Source: an uncultured Acidobacteriota bacterium (GTDB lineage Bacteria; Acidobacteriota; Vicinamibacteria; Vicinamibacterales; UBA8438). Taken from it: a stretch of DNA of 7,318 nucleotides. The stretch is from assembly GCA_937888665.1 (NCBI GenBank), contig CALBET010000684.1:1-7318 (forward strand). Reading direction: 5' to 3'. Positions within the stretch are counted from its first letter, which is position 1. Every line of letters begins with the position of its first letter. A model generated the notes under the pieces. That model had not been told where the DNA came from. It saw only the letters and a list, made by a program, of their open reading frames with translations, and did no database searches. Shown here in pieces: positions 1 through 5,355 of this stretch. A program made the position numbers and the translations under genes.

Positions 1-2
1 TC

Positions 3-74
3 CTGGCTGTCGGCGCGATCATGGCGACCCACGTTGGATATCCTCTCCTCCGGTGGTACCTCCGGTTCTTCTAA
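3..74 (+). CDS. Possible C-terminal end of an upstream membrane protein (partial)
   Basis: This frame is open from the left edge to a TAA at 72-74 and gives 23 residues ending in YPLLRWYLRFF. The peptide is hydrophobic with a basic, aromatic tail, as expected for the last membrane segment of an integral membrane protein. About 18 of its 23 codons end in G or C, which matches the clear genes further on. The fragment is too short to name. A second frame (from the edge to 309) is also open, but it overlaps the next gene and its composition is less gene-like. The 3-74 frame is therefore the better candidate for the upstream gene's end. Confidence 0.35.
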   Translation: MAVGAIMATHVGYPLLRWYLRFF

Positions 75-232
75 TGCGGAGAACCCGGGTCAGTCGCCGT
101 TCTTGCCAGCTCACACGCCACCTGTGATCGCGCAAACCGCGATCGCTGCCGGCCCGCTCACCTGTGGACACCGGGAACGTGGTGTGCTTCAGCCGAAGCG
201 GGTCCGGCTCGGAGGTTGCAACGTCTCTGGTC
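75..232. other. Non-coding gap before the pilin-like operon
   Basis: I see no convincing gene in these 158 bases. The stretch contains the perfect hairpin at 126-144 and a GGAGG at 211-215. That GGAGG lies 17 bases before the ATG at 233, too far for a normal Shine-Dalgarno. A TCTAAT hexamer at 70-75 matches five of six bases of a -10 box, but it overlaps the upstream stop codon and has no convincing -35. I could not place a sigma-54 (-24/-12) promoter. The operon promoter is presumably here or upstream, but I cannot point to it. Confidence 0.4.
126..144. repeat. Perfect 7-bp hairpin
   Basis: GATCGCG at 126-132 pairs perfectly with CGCGATC at 138-144 around a 5-base CAAAC loop. It lies between the possible upstream gene end (74) and the first pilin-like gene. 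It could act as a Rho-independent-like terminator for the upstream gene or as an operator. No T-tract follows on either strand, so terminator function is uncertain. Confidence 0.4.
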
Positions 233-733
233 ATGAGGGGCCTGAGGCGTCAACCGGTTCCCCCGGCTGCATGCGCGTCCAGCGTGGAAGATGGTCTGGC
301 GCTCATTGAGGTGCTCATCTCGGTCGGGCTGCTGGTCACGCTGGCAGCCGGCGTCGTGCAACTGTTTGCGATGTCCGCCCAATCATTGGTGCGAGCCCGG
401 CATCGGACGTCGGCTCTCATACTGGCGGTCGAGAAGCTGGAGCAGGTTCGTGCGGCGGCGCTGACAGAGGGGGCCGCAGGCCTGGCTGGCCCTGCCGGGC
501 CCCAGACCGAGTACCTCGGGCCGGAGGGTCGGCTTGTTGGTGGTCAGGTTGGGGCGGTCCCGGCCGGGTCACGATACGAGCGGGTCTGGCTCGTGGACCA
601 GCCGATTGGCGCAAGCAGCGTGGTCCGGGTCCAGGTACACGTGGCTCCGATTCGTCCGCTGGGCGCGGTGGTGCTGGGCGCCGCGCCCCCTCCCGATGGC
701 GCGCGGTTGGTCACTCTGGTGTGGACGCCGTGA
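233..733 (+). CDS. Type IV prepilin-like protein, PilV/GspI-like minor pseudopilin
   Basis: This is a probable minor pilin or pseudopilin, cleaved and N-methylated by a prepilin peptidase and assembled through its N-terminal helix. The signature is a basic leader ending in Gly21, then LALIE, with the conserved Glu at +5 of the mature protein (codon 308-310). A hydrophobic helix follows (about residues 22-43) and then a small domain ending in LVTLVWTP. From ATG 233 the product is 166 aa with a 21-residue leader. The start is uncertain: GTGs at 164, 179 and 182 would give long leaders of 39-44 residues, GTG 284 would leave only MEDG, and none has a well-spaced Shine-Dalgarno. The stop overlaps the next gene's GTG by 4 bp. 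The single helix, the +5 Glu and the position first in the series suggest PilV or GspI. The divergent C-terminal domain prevents a firm subfamily call. Confidence 0.8.
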   Translation: MRGLRRQPVPPAACASSVEDGLALIEVLISVGLLVTLAAGVVQLFAMSAQSLVRARHRTSALILAVEKLEQVRAAALTEGAAGLAGPAGPQTEYLGPEGRLVGGQVGAVPAGSRYERVWLVDQPIGASSVVRVQVHVAPIRPLGAVVLGAAPPPDGARLVTLVWTP

Positions 734-1749
734 GTGCCGGACGGAGGCACCCCACCGGGTCATCCCAAGCTGGCCTGTCATTGGTGGAGACGGTGATAGC
801 GCTGGCTTTGACCATCCTGGTCATGGGCAGTCTCCTCGAACTGGCCAACCCGGCCGCGGCGTTGCATCGAACGCTGCCAGAGGCGGCCGCCGTCCAGCAG
901 CGACTGCGGTATGCGTTTGACCGTTTGTTTAGCGACCTCATGAGAGCGGGTCGTGGCACGACGGAACGTCTGCCCGGCCGACTCGGTCGTTTCCTCCCGC
1001 CGATCGTACCCTACCGGCTTGGCCACCGAGCCGCTCGCGACACGCACCGTCGCCCGGTGGCGAATGCCGTGAGTGTGTTGTCGGTGTCACGACGCGCCGG
1101 CGCCGAGGCCACGACCCTTGGCCCTATTGCCGGTGCGGCGACCACCGTTGAGCTGGGTGCTGGGCCGGGATGTACGCAACCTGGGTGCGGTCATCGCGCC
1201 CGGGACATGGTGTTGGTCTTTGACGAACGCGGAGCCTGGGAGTTGTTTCGGGTGACGGCCGTGGCCGCGATGCGACTCACCCTGGAACGGGTGCATGCGA
1301 CCGACACCGCGTTCGCTCCGGGCGCCGTGGTCGCCCCTGTAGACCTCAGCCACTACTACTTCGACGCCGAGCAGGCGCAACTCCGTCATTACGACGGATG
1401 GCGAGCCGATTTTCCTCTCGTCGACCAGCTTGTGCACTTGGGCTTCGGATTTCTGGGCGTGGCGCCTGGCCCCACCGCGTGTCAGTCGCCAGCGACGGTC
1501 GGTCAACTCGTCGACATCGACCTGTCACAGCTGGGGGATGGTCCCTGGTGTGGACCGCCGGGTCTCCCGTTCGACGCGGATCTGCTCCGTATCCGAGCGG
1601 TTGTCGTGACACTGCGGGTCCAGAGTGGCGCCGCTGAGTTCCGCGGGGTCGACCCACGGCTGTTCACCCGACCGGGCTCGGCCCCTGGAATGCGGGGCGC
1701 TGTGCCAGACCACGAGGTGACCTTCACCGTCGCCCCGCCGAACCTGTGA
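730..1749 (+). CDS. Type IV prepilin-like protein, PilW/GspJ-like minor pseudopilin
   Basis: This is the second prepilin-like protein. A 15-residue leader ends in Gly15 and is followed by LSLVE (Glu20 at mature +5), then a hydrophobic helix to about residue 36, then a large domain of about 300 residues. At 339 aa it is long for a pseudopilin, which suits PilW-like proteins (PilW, PulJ, ComGF-type). Four cysteines, Cys148 and Cys153 in a CX4C arrangement plus Cys251 and Cys274, could form disulfides in the extracytoplasmic domain; this is inference. GTG 730 is preferred because it overlaps the upstream TGA as GTGA, which suggests translational coupling. GTG 721 in the same frame would add three residues. 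The C-terminal part includes DADLLRIRAVVVTLRVQ, which resembles the 'RVRAVRVTLTV' strand often seen near the end of PilW-like proteins. It probably acts with its two neighbours in a pilus-tip or priming complex. Confidence 0.8.
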   Translation: MSAGRRHPTGSSQAGLSLVETVIALALTILVMGSLLELANPAAALHRTLPEAAAVQQRLRYAFDRLFSDLMRAGRGTTERLPGRLGRFLPPIVPYRLGHRAARDTHRRPVANAVSVLSVSRRAGAEATTLGPIAGAATTVELGAGPGCTQPGCGHRARDMVLVFDERGAWELFRVTAVAAMRLTLERVHATDTAFAPGAVVAPVDLSHYYFDAEQAQLRHYDGWRADFPLVDQLVHLGFGFLGVAPGPTACQSPATVGQLVDIDLSQLGDGPWCGPPGLPFDADLLRIRAVVVTLRVQSGAAEFRGVDPRLFTRPGSAPGMRGAVPDHEVTFTVAPPNL

Positions 1750-1760
1750 CGAGGCACGAC

Positions 1761-2360
1761 GTGACTGGGAACGAACACGGCAGCGCACTCCTGGCTACTC
1801 TGCTGACCGCGATGCTGCTGGCGGCGCTGGCCGGTGGGCTCACGATCGCGCTGATGACCGAGGAAGCCGTCGAAGCGAACCATCGGCGCGCGGTGGCGGC
1901 GCTCTATGCGGCAGATGCGATGCTGGCCCGCGTGGTCTCAGAGCTGGCTCGCCTCCCAGACTGGCAGCCGGTCCTCGACGGCGCTGATCCATCGTCTCTC
2001 CGGGTTGGGACCGCGGCCAGGACGCTGGCGGATGGTTCGTTCGTGGACTTGGTGCTCGTGACGAACGCACTGCAACGCGAGCTCGACCAGGCCCGCGGCA
2101 CCGGCTCGGCGCGGTGGCGACTGCACGCCTGGGGGTGGCGTGGCGATCTCGTGACCGACTCCGACCAGGACCAACTGTTGCTAGTTGCGGCTTGGGTGCG
2201 TGGGGCCGTGGTGGGGACCGCGCCCTCGAACGGGCTAGAAGAGCAGATCGTGCTGCGCGCTCTGGCGTTCGGTCCGTTCGGGACTCGACGTGAGGTCGAG
2301 GCCGTCCTCGGCCGGTACGACGGGGCGGTTCACGTAATTGCGTGGGACCTCGACCGGTAG
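1761..2360 (+). CDS. PilX/GspK-like minor pilin assembly protein
   Basis: The N-terminus has the PilX_N/GspK look: Gly7, then SALLATLLTAMLLAALAGGL (membrane helix about residues 8-30), then an EANHRRAVAALYAADA segment. That last segment is the conserved 'N-R-(x)-A-LYAAEA' region of PilX-type proteins. Mature position +5 is Ala instead of Glu; GspK-type pseudopilins that sit at the filament tip also lack this Glu. GTG 1761 is chosen because GAGG at 1751-1754 lies 6 bases upstream. It gives 199 aa and a 7-residue leader. GTG 1746 in the same frame would overlap the upstream stop as GTGA but has no Shine-Dalgarno. The rest of the protein (to WDLDR) is not recognised. Its place after PilV- and PilW-like genes supports a role in the same minor-pilin complex. 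Confidence 0.75.
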   Translation: MTGNEHGSALLATLLTAMLLAALAGGLTIALMTEEAVEANHRRAVAALYAADAMLARVVSELARLPDWQPVLDGADPSSLRVGTAARTLADGSFVDLVLVTNALQRELDQARGTGSARWRLHAWGWRGDLVTDSDQDQLLLVAAWVRGAVVGTAPSNGLEEQIVLRALAFGPFGTRREVEAVLGRYDGAVHVIAWDLDR

Positions 2361-2393
2361 GTGGCCGCGGCGCCTGTCGCCGGCGCGCAGTCT

Positions 2394-2401
2394 GCTACAC
2401 T
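2394..2401 (+). promoter_or_regulatory. Candidate extended -10 promoter for the response regulator
   Basis: TGC followed by TACACT (2393-2401) resembles an extended -10 element, with TGn plus a 4/6 match to TATAAT. It lies about 20 bases before the preferred GTG at 2421. There is no convincing -35 at the right distance. It could allow the regulator to be expressed independently of the pilin genes. The match could be chance. Confidence 0.25.
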
Positions 2402-2409
2402 GACGCGCC

Positions 2410-2413
2410 GAGG
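2410..2413 (+). promoter_or_regulatory. Ribosome binding site deciding the regulator start
   Basis: GAGG ends 7 bases before GTG 2421. This favours 2421 over the in-frame GTG at 2361, which directly abuts the previous stop codon and has no Shine-Dalgarno. The same GAGGCAC context precedes the pilX-like start at 1761. Confidence 0.55.
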
Positions 2414-2420
2414 CACACCC

Positions 2421-3818
2421 GTGAGCACTGCTCCCCCTTTCGCGCCCCCCAGTGTCCTCATCGTTCTCGAGGCCGACTCCTTGCATGCTCGCTTGCGTCA
2501 GGCGCTGGAGATGGCCGGGATCGACGTCGTGGAGGTGGAGGACGAGCCCCAGGCCAGAGAGTCGATGCGCCAGGCGCGGCCGATGGCCGTCCTGACCGAC
2601 CTGAAGCTCCCCGCCGGTGACGGGCTCGGCGTGCTCGCTGCGGCCAAGGCGCTCGACGGAGAACTCCCCGTCATCGTGACCAGCGAGCCCGGGAACGTTG
2701 CCGACGCGGTCTCGGCGATGAAAGGCGGGGCGCTGGAGTGCTTCGTCAAGCCGCTCGACGTGGAGCAGGTCGTGCCACTGCTCGAGCGCGCCATCGGCGC
2801 GTATCGCGCGCTGACCGAGACGCTGCCGTTCCTCGCGGGAGACGAGGCGGGTGTTCTGGGTATCGTCGGGCGCGACCCCGGGTTGGCGAAGGTCCTACGG
2901 AATCTCGAACGGGCCGCTGGCACCGACGCGACGGTGTTGCTCCAAGGTGAAAGTGGAACCGGCAAGGAACTGTTCGCGCGCGCCCTTCATCTGTTCAGCC
3001 CGCGGGCCGGCGGTCCCTTTGTCGCGATCAATTGTGCTGCGATTCCTGAAAATCTGCTCGAATCAGAGCTGTTCGGTCACGAAAAAGGAGCGCTTACGGG
3101 CGCGGTGGCCCGCAAGCCTGGCAAGTTCGAAGTGGCCGATGGCGGGACGCTGTTCCTGGACGAAATTGGCGACCTGCCCGGCGCCCTGCAGGCGAAGATT
3201 CTCCGGGCGGTGGAAACCCGCTCGTTCGAGCGGGTCGGGGGCACGAAGGTGCTGACGGTCGACGTGCGCCAGGTCGCGGCCACCAACCGGGATCTTCGGG
3301 CGCGGGTGTCGGCCGGGCTGTTCCGGGAGGATCTGTATTTCCGGCTGTCCGTGTTTCCGATTCAGATTCCGCCCCTCCGTGACCGGATGGCGGACGTGCC
3401 GCTCCTGGCCAGATTCTTTGTCGGCAAGGTCTGCGCCGATCTCGGGCGATCGCCCGTGATGCTGTCCGTGGCGGCGCAGGAGCGGTTGATGTCGCACGGC
3501 TGGCCGGGCAACGTCCGCGAGTTGCAGAACTGTATCGAGCGCGCAGTCATTCTGTGCGAGGGCACGGAGTTGCGCCCCAGCGATTTAAGCCTTCACACGG
3601 GAGAGGTTCCGGCGCGTGAGACTGATCCCTGGGACGCGATCGACCTGTCAGGGACCCTCGCGGATGCGTCGCTCAGGGCGCTGAGGGAGGTGGAGCGCCG
3701 GAAGATCGCCGCGGCGTTGAAGGACGCTGGAAACAACACCGGTCGCGTGGCCGACGCGCTGGGGATCAGCCATCGCGCATTGGTCGTCAAGATGCAGGAG
3801 CACGGCATTAAAACTTAG
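2421..3818 (+). CDS. NtrC-family sigma-54-type response regulator (REC, AAA+, Fis HTH)
   Basis: This is a 465-aa cytoplasmic two-component regulator of the NtrC/PilR architecture, predicted to activate sigma-54 RNA polymerase by ATP hydrolysis. The REC domain (about 11-125) has the phospho-acceptor Asp60, Thr87 and Lys110 at CheY-like spacing. The usual acidic pair after the first strand reads Leu16-Glu17, so one acid is lost. The AAA+ domain (about 147-375) has Walker A GESGTGKE (176-183), Walker B LFLDE (Asp247, Glu248), sensor Asn289, the FREDLYFRL arginine region (Arg302, Arg308) and WPGNVREL (361-368). The sigma-54-contacting loop reads GALTGA (223-228) instead of GAFTGA. A Fis-type helix-turn-helix occupies about 417-465. 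The start at GTG 2421 is supported by GAGG; GTG 2361 would add 20 unlike residues. It directly follows the pilin-like genes, so pilus control is plausible, but no kinase is in the window. The stop codon lies inside a repeat copy. Confidence 0.93.
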   Translation: MSTAPPFAPPSVLIVLEADSLHARLRQALEMAGIDVVEVEDEPQARESMRQARPMAVLTDLKLPAGDGLGVLAAAKALDGELPVIVTSEPGNVADAVSAMKGGALECFVKPLDVEQVVPLLERAIGAYRALTETLPFLAGDEAGVLGIVGRDPGLAKVLRNLERAAGTDATVLLQGESGTGKELFARALHLFSPRAGGPFVAINCAAIPENLLESELFGHEKGALTGAVARKPGKFEVADGGTLFLDEIGDLPGALQAKILRAVETRSFERVGGTKVLTVDVRQVAATNRDLRARVSAGLFREDLYFRLSVFPIQIPPLRDRMADVPLLARFFVGKVCADLGRSPVMLSVAAQERLMSHGWPGNVRELQNCIERAVILCEGTELRPSDLSLHTGEVPARETDPWDAIDLSGTLADASLRALREVERRKIAAALKDAGNNTGRVADALGISHRALVVKMQEHGIKT

Positions 3819-4107
3819 ACGGGGCTGCGCGGCTTTTTCTTCTTAGACGGGGCTGCGCCCCGAACCCGCACGCGGCGGCTCCGCGGGGGCCCCTGAATGC
3901 CCCACTCGACCTTCCTTAGACGGGGCTGCGCCCCGAACCCCCGCAGCCGCTTCCGTGGGGACCCCGAATGCCCCACTCCGCGGCCGCGGGGCGCGCATTG
4001 TCGGGTTTTCCTTACTCGGGGCTGCGCCCCGAACCCGCACGCGGCGGCTCCGCGGGGGCCCCTGAATGCCCCACTCCGCCGCCGCGGGGCGCGCATTGTT
4101 GCGCGCC
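3814..4107. repeat. Cluster of GC-rich structured intergenic repeats (three copies plus a fragment)
   Basis: This stretch fills the whole gap between two convergent genes. A 17-base fragment (3814-3830) is followed by copy 1 (3843-3907), copy 2 (3916-4001) and copy 3 (4012-4099). The 60 bases at 3848-3907 and 4017-4076 are identical. Copy 2 shares the head and tail but diverges in the middle. The tail at 3979-4001 recurs at 4077-4099 with one mismatch, while copy 1 lacks it. Each copy begins near CTTA, then CGGGGC-TGC-GCCCCG, a perfect 6-bp hairpin. Copies 1 and 3 then have CGCGG/CCGCG pairing and copy 2 has CCCC/GGGG pairing. A pyrimidine run precedes each copy. This is most like a REP/BIME-type or MITE-like element, or a transcription-stop region; no transposase is nearby. 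The open frames across it are by-products of its GC content. Confidence 0.85.
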
Positions 4108-4120
4108 TTGGCTGGTTCTT
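4088..4120 (+). terminator. Candidate terminator at the end of the repeat cluster
   Basis: GGCGCGC (4088-4094) pairs perfectly with GCGCGCC (4101-4107) around the loop ATTGTT. It is followed on the + strand by a moderately T-rich stretch (TTGGCTGGTTCTTTC). It could stop read-through from the regulator before it enters aroB antisense. The T-tract is interrupted, so this is a weak example. On the - strand no T-tract follows the stem. Confidence 0.4.
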
Positions 4121-5203
4121 TCACCGCACGCCGATGGACTTCAGGGCCCTGCGGGTCTCTTTCTCCGTCACGTCGTCCACGATGACGGTGTCGCCGAGGC
4201 CATGTGGGAGGACCATGTGCAACCGTCCGGCGACGACCTTCTTGTCACGCCGCATCGAGTCGAGAACCTCGGCCGCCGGCACGTCGGTGACCGACGGGAG
4301 AGGACCCATCCGCCCGATCAACTCGGCCAGGGCGGCATGGTCGTCCTTGTCCATGAGGCCTCGCGAGACCCCGAGATGCGCCGCGACCAGCATCCCATAG
4401 GCGACCGCTTCGCCGTGGCGTAGCCGCCGATACCGCGTCACCGCTTCCAGGGCGTGCCCCGCCGTGTGTCCGTAGTTCAGGATCCGCCGTCGGTCTCCCT
4501 CTCGTTCGTCGGCGGCCACGACCTCCGCCTTGATGCGGCACGAGGCGGCGACGATCTCCGTCAGGACGTCTGCTTCACGCGCGAAGATTCGCGGCAGATC
4601 GGCCACGATGCGTTCGAAGAGAGGACGGCTGGCGATGACGCCATACTTGACCACTTCGTAGAGTCCGGCCCGCAATTCTCGCCGGGGCAGGGTATCAAGG
4701 AGTCGCGGGTCGGCGATGACCGCCACCGGCGGATGGAAGGCACCAATCAGGTTCTTGCCGAGCGCATGGTTGATCCCGACCTTGCCCCCCACCGCGCTGT
4801 CGACCTGCGCCAACAGGGTGGTCGGGACCTGCACCAGATCGACGCCGCGCAGGTAGGAGGCTGCGGCGAAGCCGACCGTATCGCCAATGACACCACCCCC
4901 GACCGCGATGATCGTTGACGTTCGATCGGCGCCGCTCTGAATCAACCACTCATAGATGCGACCGAGCGTCTGGTGGTTCTTCGCGCGCTCTCCGTCCGGC
5001 ACCAGTAGATGCGCGACAGCGGGAAGCGCCGCCGTCACCGCGGCGCCGTGGTGCTTCCAGACGTTCGGACTGGACACGACGAACCGGAGGTCGCCGACGC
5101 CCGACTCGGCGAGCCACCGTGTCATGTCACCGGTGAGGCCCGGCCAGACAAGAACCGGGTAAGTGCGTCTGGAACTTTCAACGTCTATCCGTATGGGCTG
5201 CAT
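4121..5203 (-). CDS. aroB: 3-Dehydroquinate synthase
   Basis: This cytoplasmic enzyme converts DAHP (3-deoxy-D-arabino-heptulosonate 7-phosphate) to 3-dehydroquinate, the second step of the shikimate pathway, using NAD+ and a divalent metal. The 360-aa product is full length for the family. The N-terminal nucleotide-binding part has DGERAKN (70-76), GGGVIGD (102-108), SYLRG and QVPTTLLAQVDSAVGGK (125-141) followed by VGIN. The metal ligands are Glu183 in LYEVVKYG, His246 in NYGHTAGHALE and His263 in LRHGEAVAYGM. All expected catalytic regions are present, so it should be active. The ATG at 5201-5203 gives a typical N-terminus with the first strand almost at once; no strong Shine-Dalgarno precedes it. 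It is divergent from proS and convergent with the response regulator, so it is probably transcribed alone within this window. Confidence 0.97.
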   Translation of the reverse strand: MQPIRIDVESSRRTYPVLVWPGLTGDMTRWLAESGVGDLRFVVSSPNVWKHHGAAVTAALPAVAHLLVPDGERAKNHQTLGRIYEWLIQSGADRTSTIIAVGGGVIGDTVGFAAASYLRGVDLVQVPTTLLAQVDSAVGGKVGINHALGKNLIGAFHPPVAVIADPRLLDTLPRRELRAGLYEVVKYGVIASRPLFERIVADLPRIFAREADVLTEIVAASCRIKAEVVAADEREGDRRRILNYGHTAGHALEAVTRYRRLRHGEAVAYGMLVAAHLGVSRGLMDKDDHAALAELIGRMGPLPSVTDVPAAEVLDSMRRDKKVVAGRLHMVLPHGLGDTVIVDDVTEKETRRALKSIGVR

Positions 5204-5313
5204 GAGTGTTGTTCGAAGGCCTGTTCCGAAGTGATCGTGTTGGTCGGCCGGCGCAGTCGACGGCAGGTCCGGGCTCCGGAGCGGCCGACGCTGCTGGGGC
5301 GCTCAGGGCCGAA

Positions 5314-5322
5314 TGGTAGGAT
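5314..5322 (+). promoter_or_regulatory. Candidate proS extended -10 promoter
   Basis: TGG followed by TAGGAT (-10 at 5317-5322) fits an extended -10 (TGn plus 4/6 of TATAAT). Transcription would start around 5328-5330, giving a leader of about 27 bases that contains the GGAGG. The -35 region about 17 bases upstream matches poorly. Confidence 0.45.
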
Positions 5323-5340
5323 AACAGCAATTTTTCGGTC

Positions 5341-5345
5341 GGAGG
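5341..5345 (+). promoter_or_regulatory. proS ribosome binding site
   Basis: A perfect GGAGG ends 10 bases before ATG 5356, slightly longer than optimal spacing. It fixes the proS start and is the best Shine-Dalgarno match in the window. Confidence 0.7.
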
Positions 5346-5355
5346 ACCCACACTG

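Larger units (their letters stand above)
5204..5355. other. Divergent intergenic region between aroB and proS
   Basis: These 152 bases must hold the start signals for both genes. On the + strand the proS promoter candidate and ribosome binding site are visible near the right end. On the - strand I see no convincing -10/-35 pair for aroB. I found no clear T-box or other leader structure. The predicted proS leader of about 27 bases is too short for a T-box riboswitch. Confidence 0.5.

Noticed and set aside
54..70. TGGTAC-N-TTCT resembling a sigma-54 -24/-12 promoter upstream of the pilin genes
   Set aside because: The GG and GC elements are not at the required spacing and the GC dinucleotide of the -12 element is missing.
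34..309. Open + strand frame of 91 codons before the first pilin-like gene
   Set aside because: It runs through the start and signal segment of the pilin-like gene, has no Shine-Dalgarno, and its product (rich in Gly, Ser, Pro, Arg) resembles no family. The frame at 233-733 has a clear prepilin signature.
2498..2965. 155-codon - strand frame opposite the response regulator
   Set aside because: It lies fully within the REC/AAA+ coding region and its Ser/Pro/Ala-rich product is typical of antisense frames in GC-rich genes.
3843..4099. Possible CRISPR array
   Set aside because: Copies are long (about 60-88 bases), internally palindromic, uneven, and separated by about 8-10 bases of pyrimidine-rich sequence instead of regular unique spacers. 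No cas gene is present.
3815..4400. Open frames across the repeat cluster on both strands, with repeated peptides such as GAAPSK or CAPNPR
   Set aside because: Their repeated peptides are simply the DNA repeats translated. They run into aroB or the regulator and have no ribosome binding sites.
5204..5355. T-box or other riboswitch upstream of proS
   Set aside because: The predicted leader is only about 27 bases, and I see no T-box consensus or stem-loop series in the gap.
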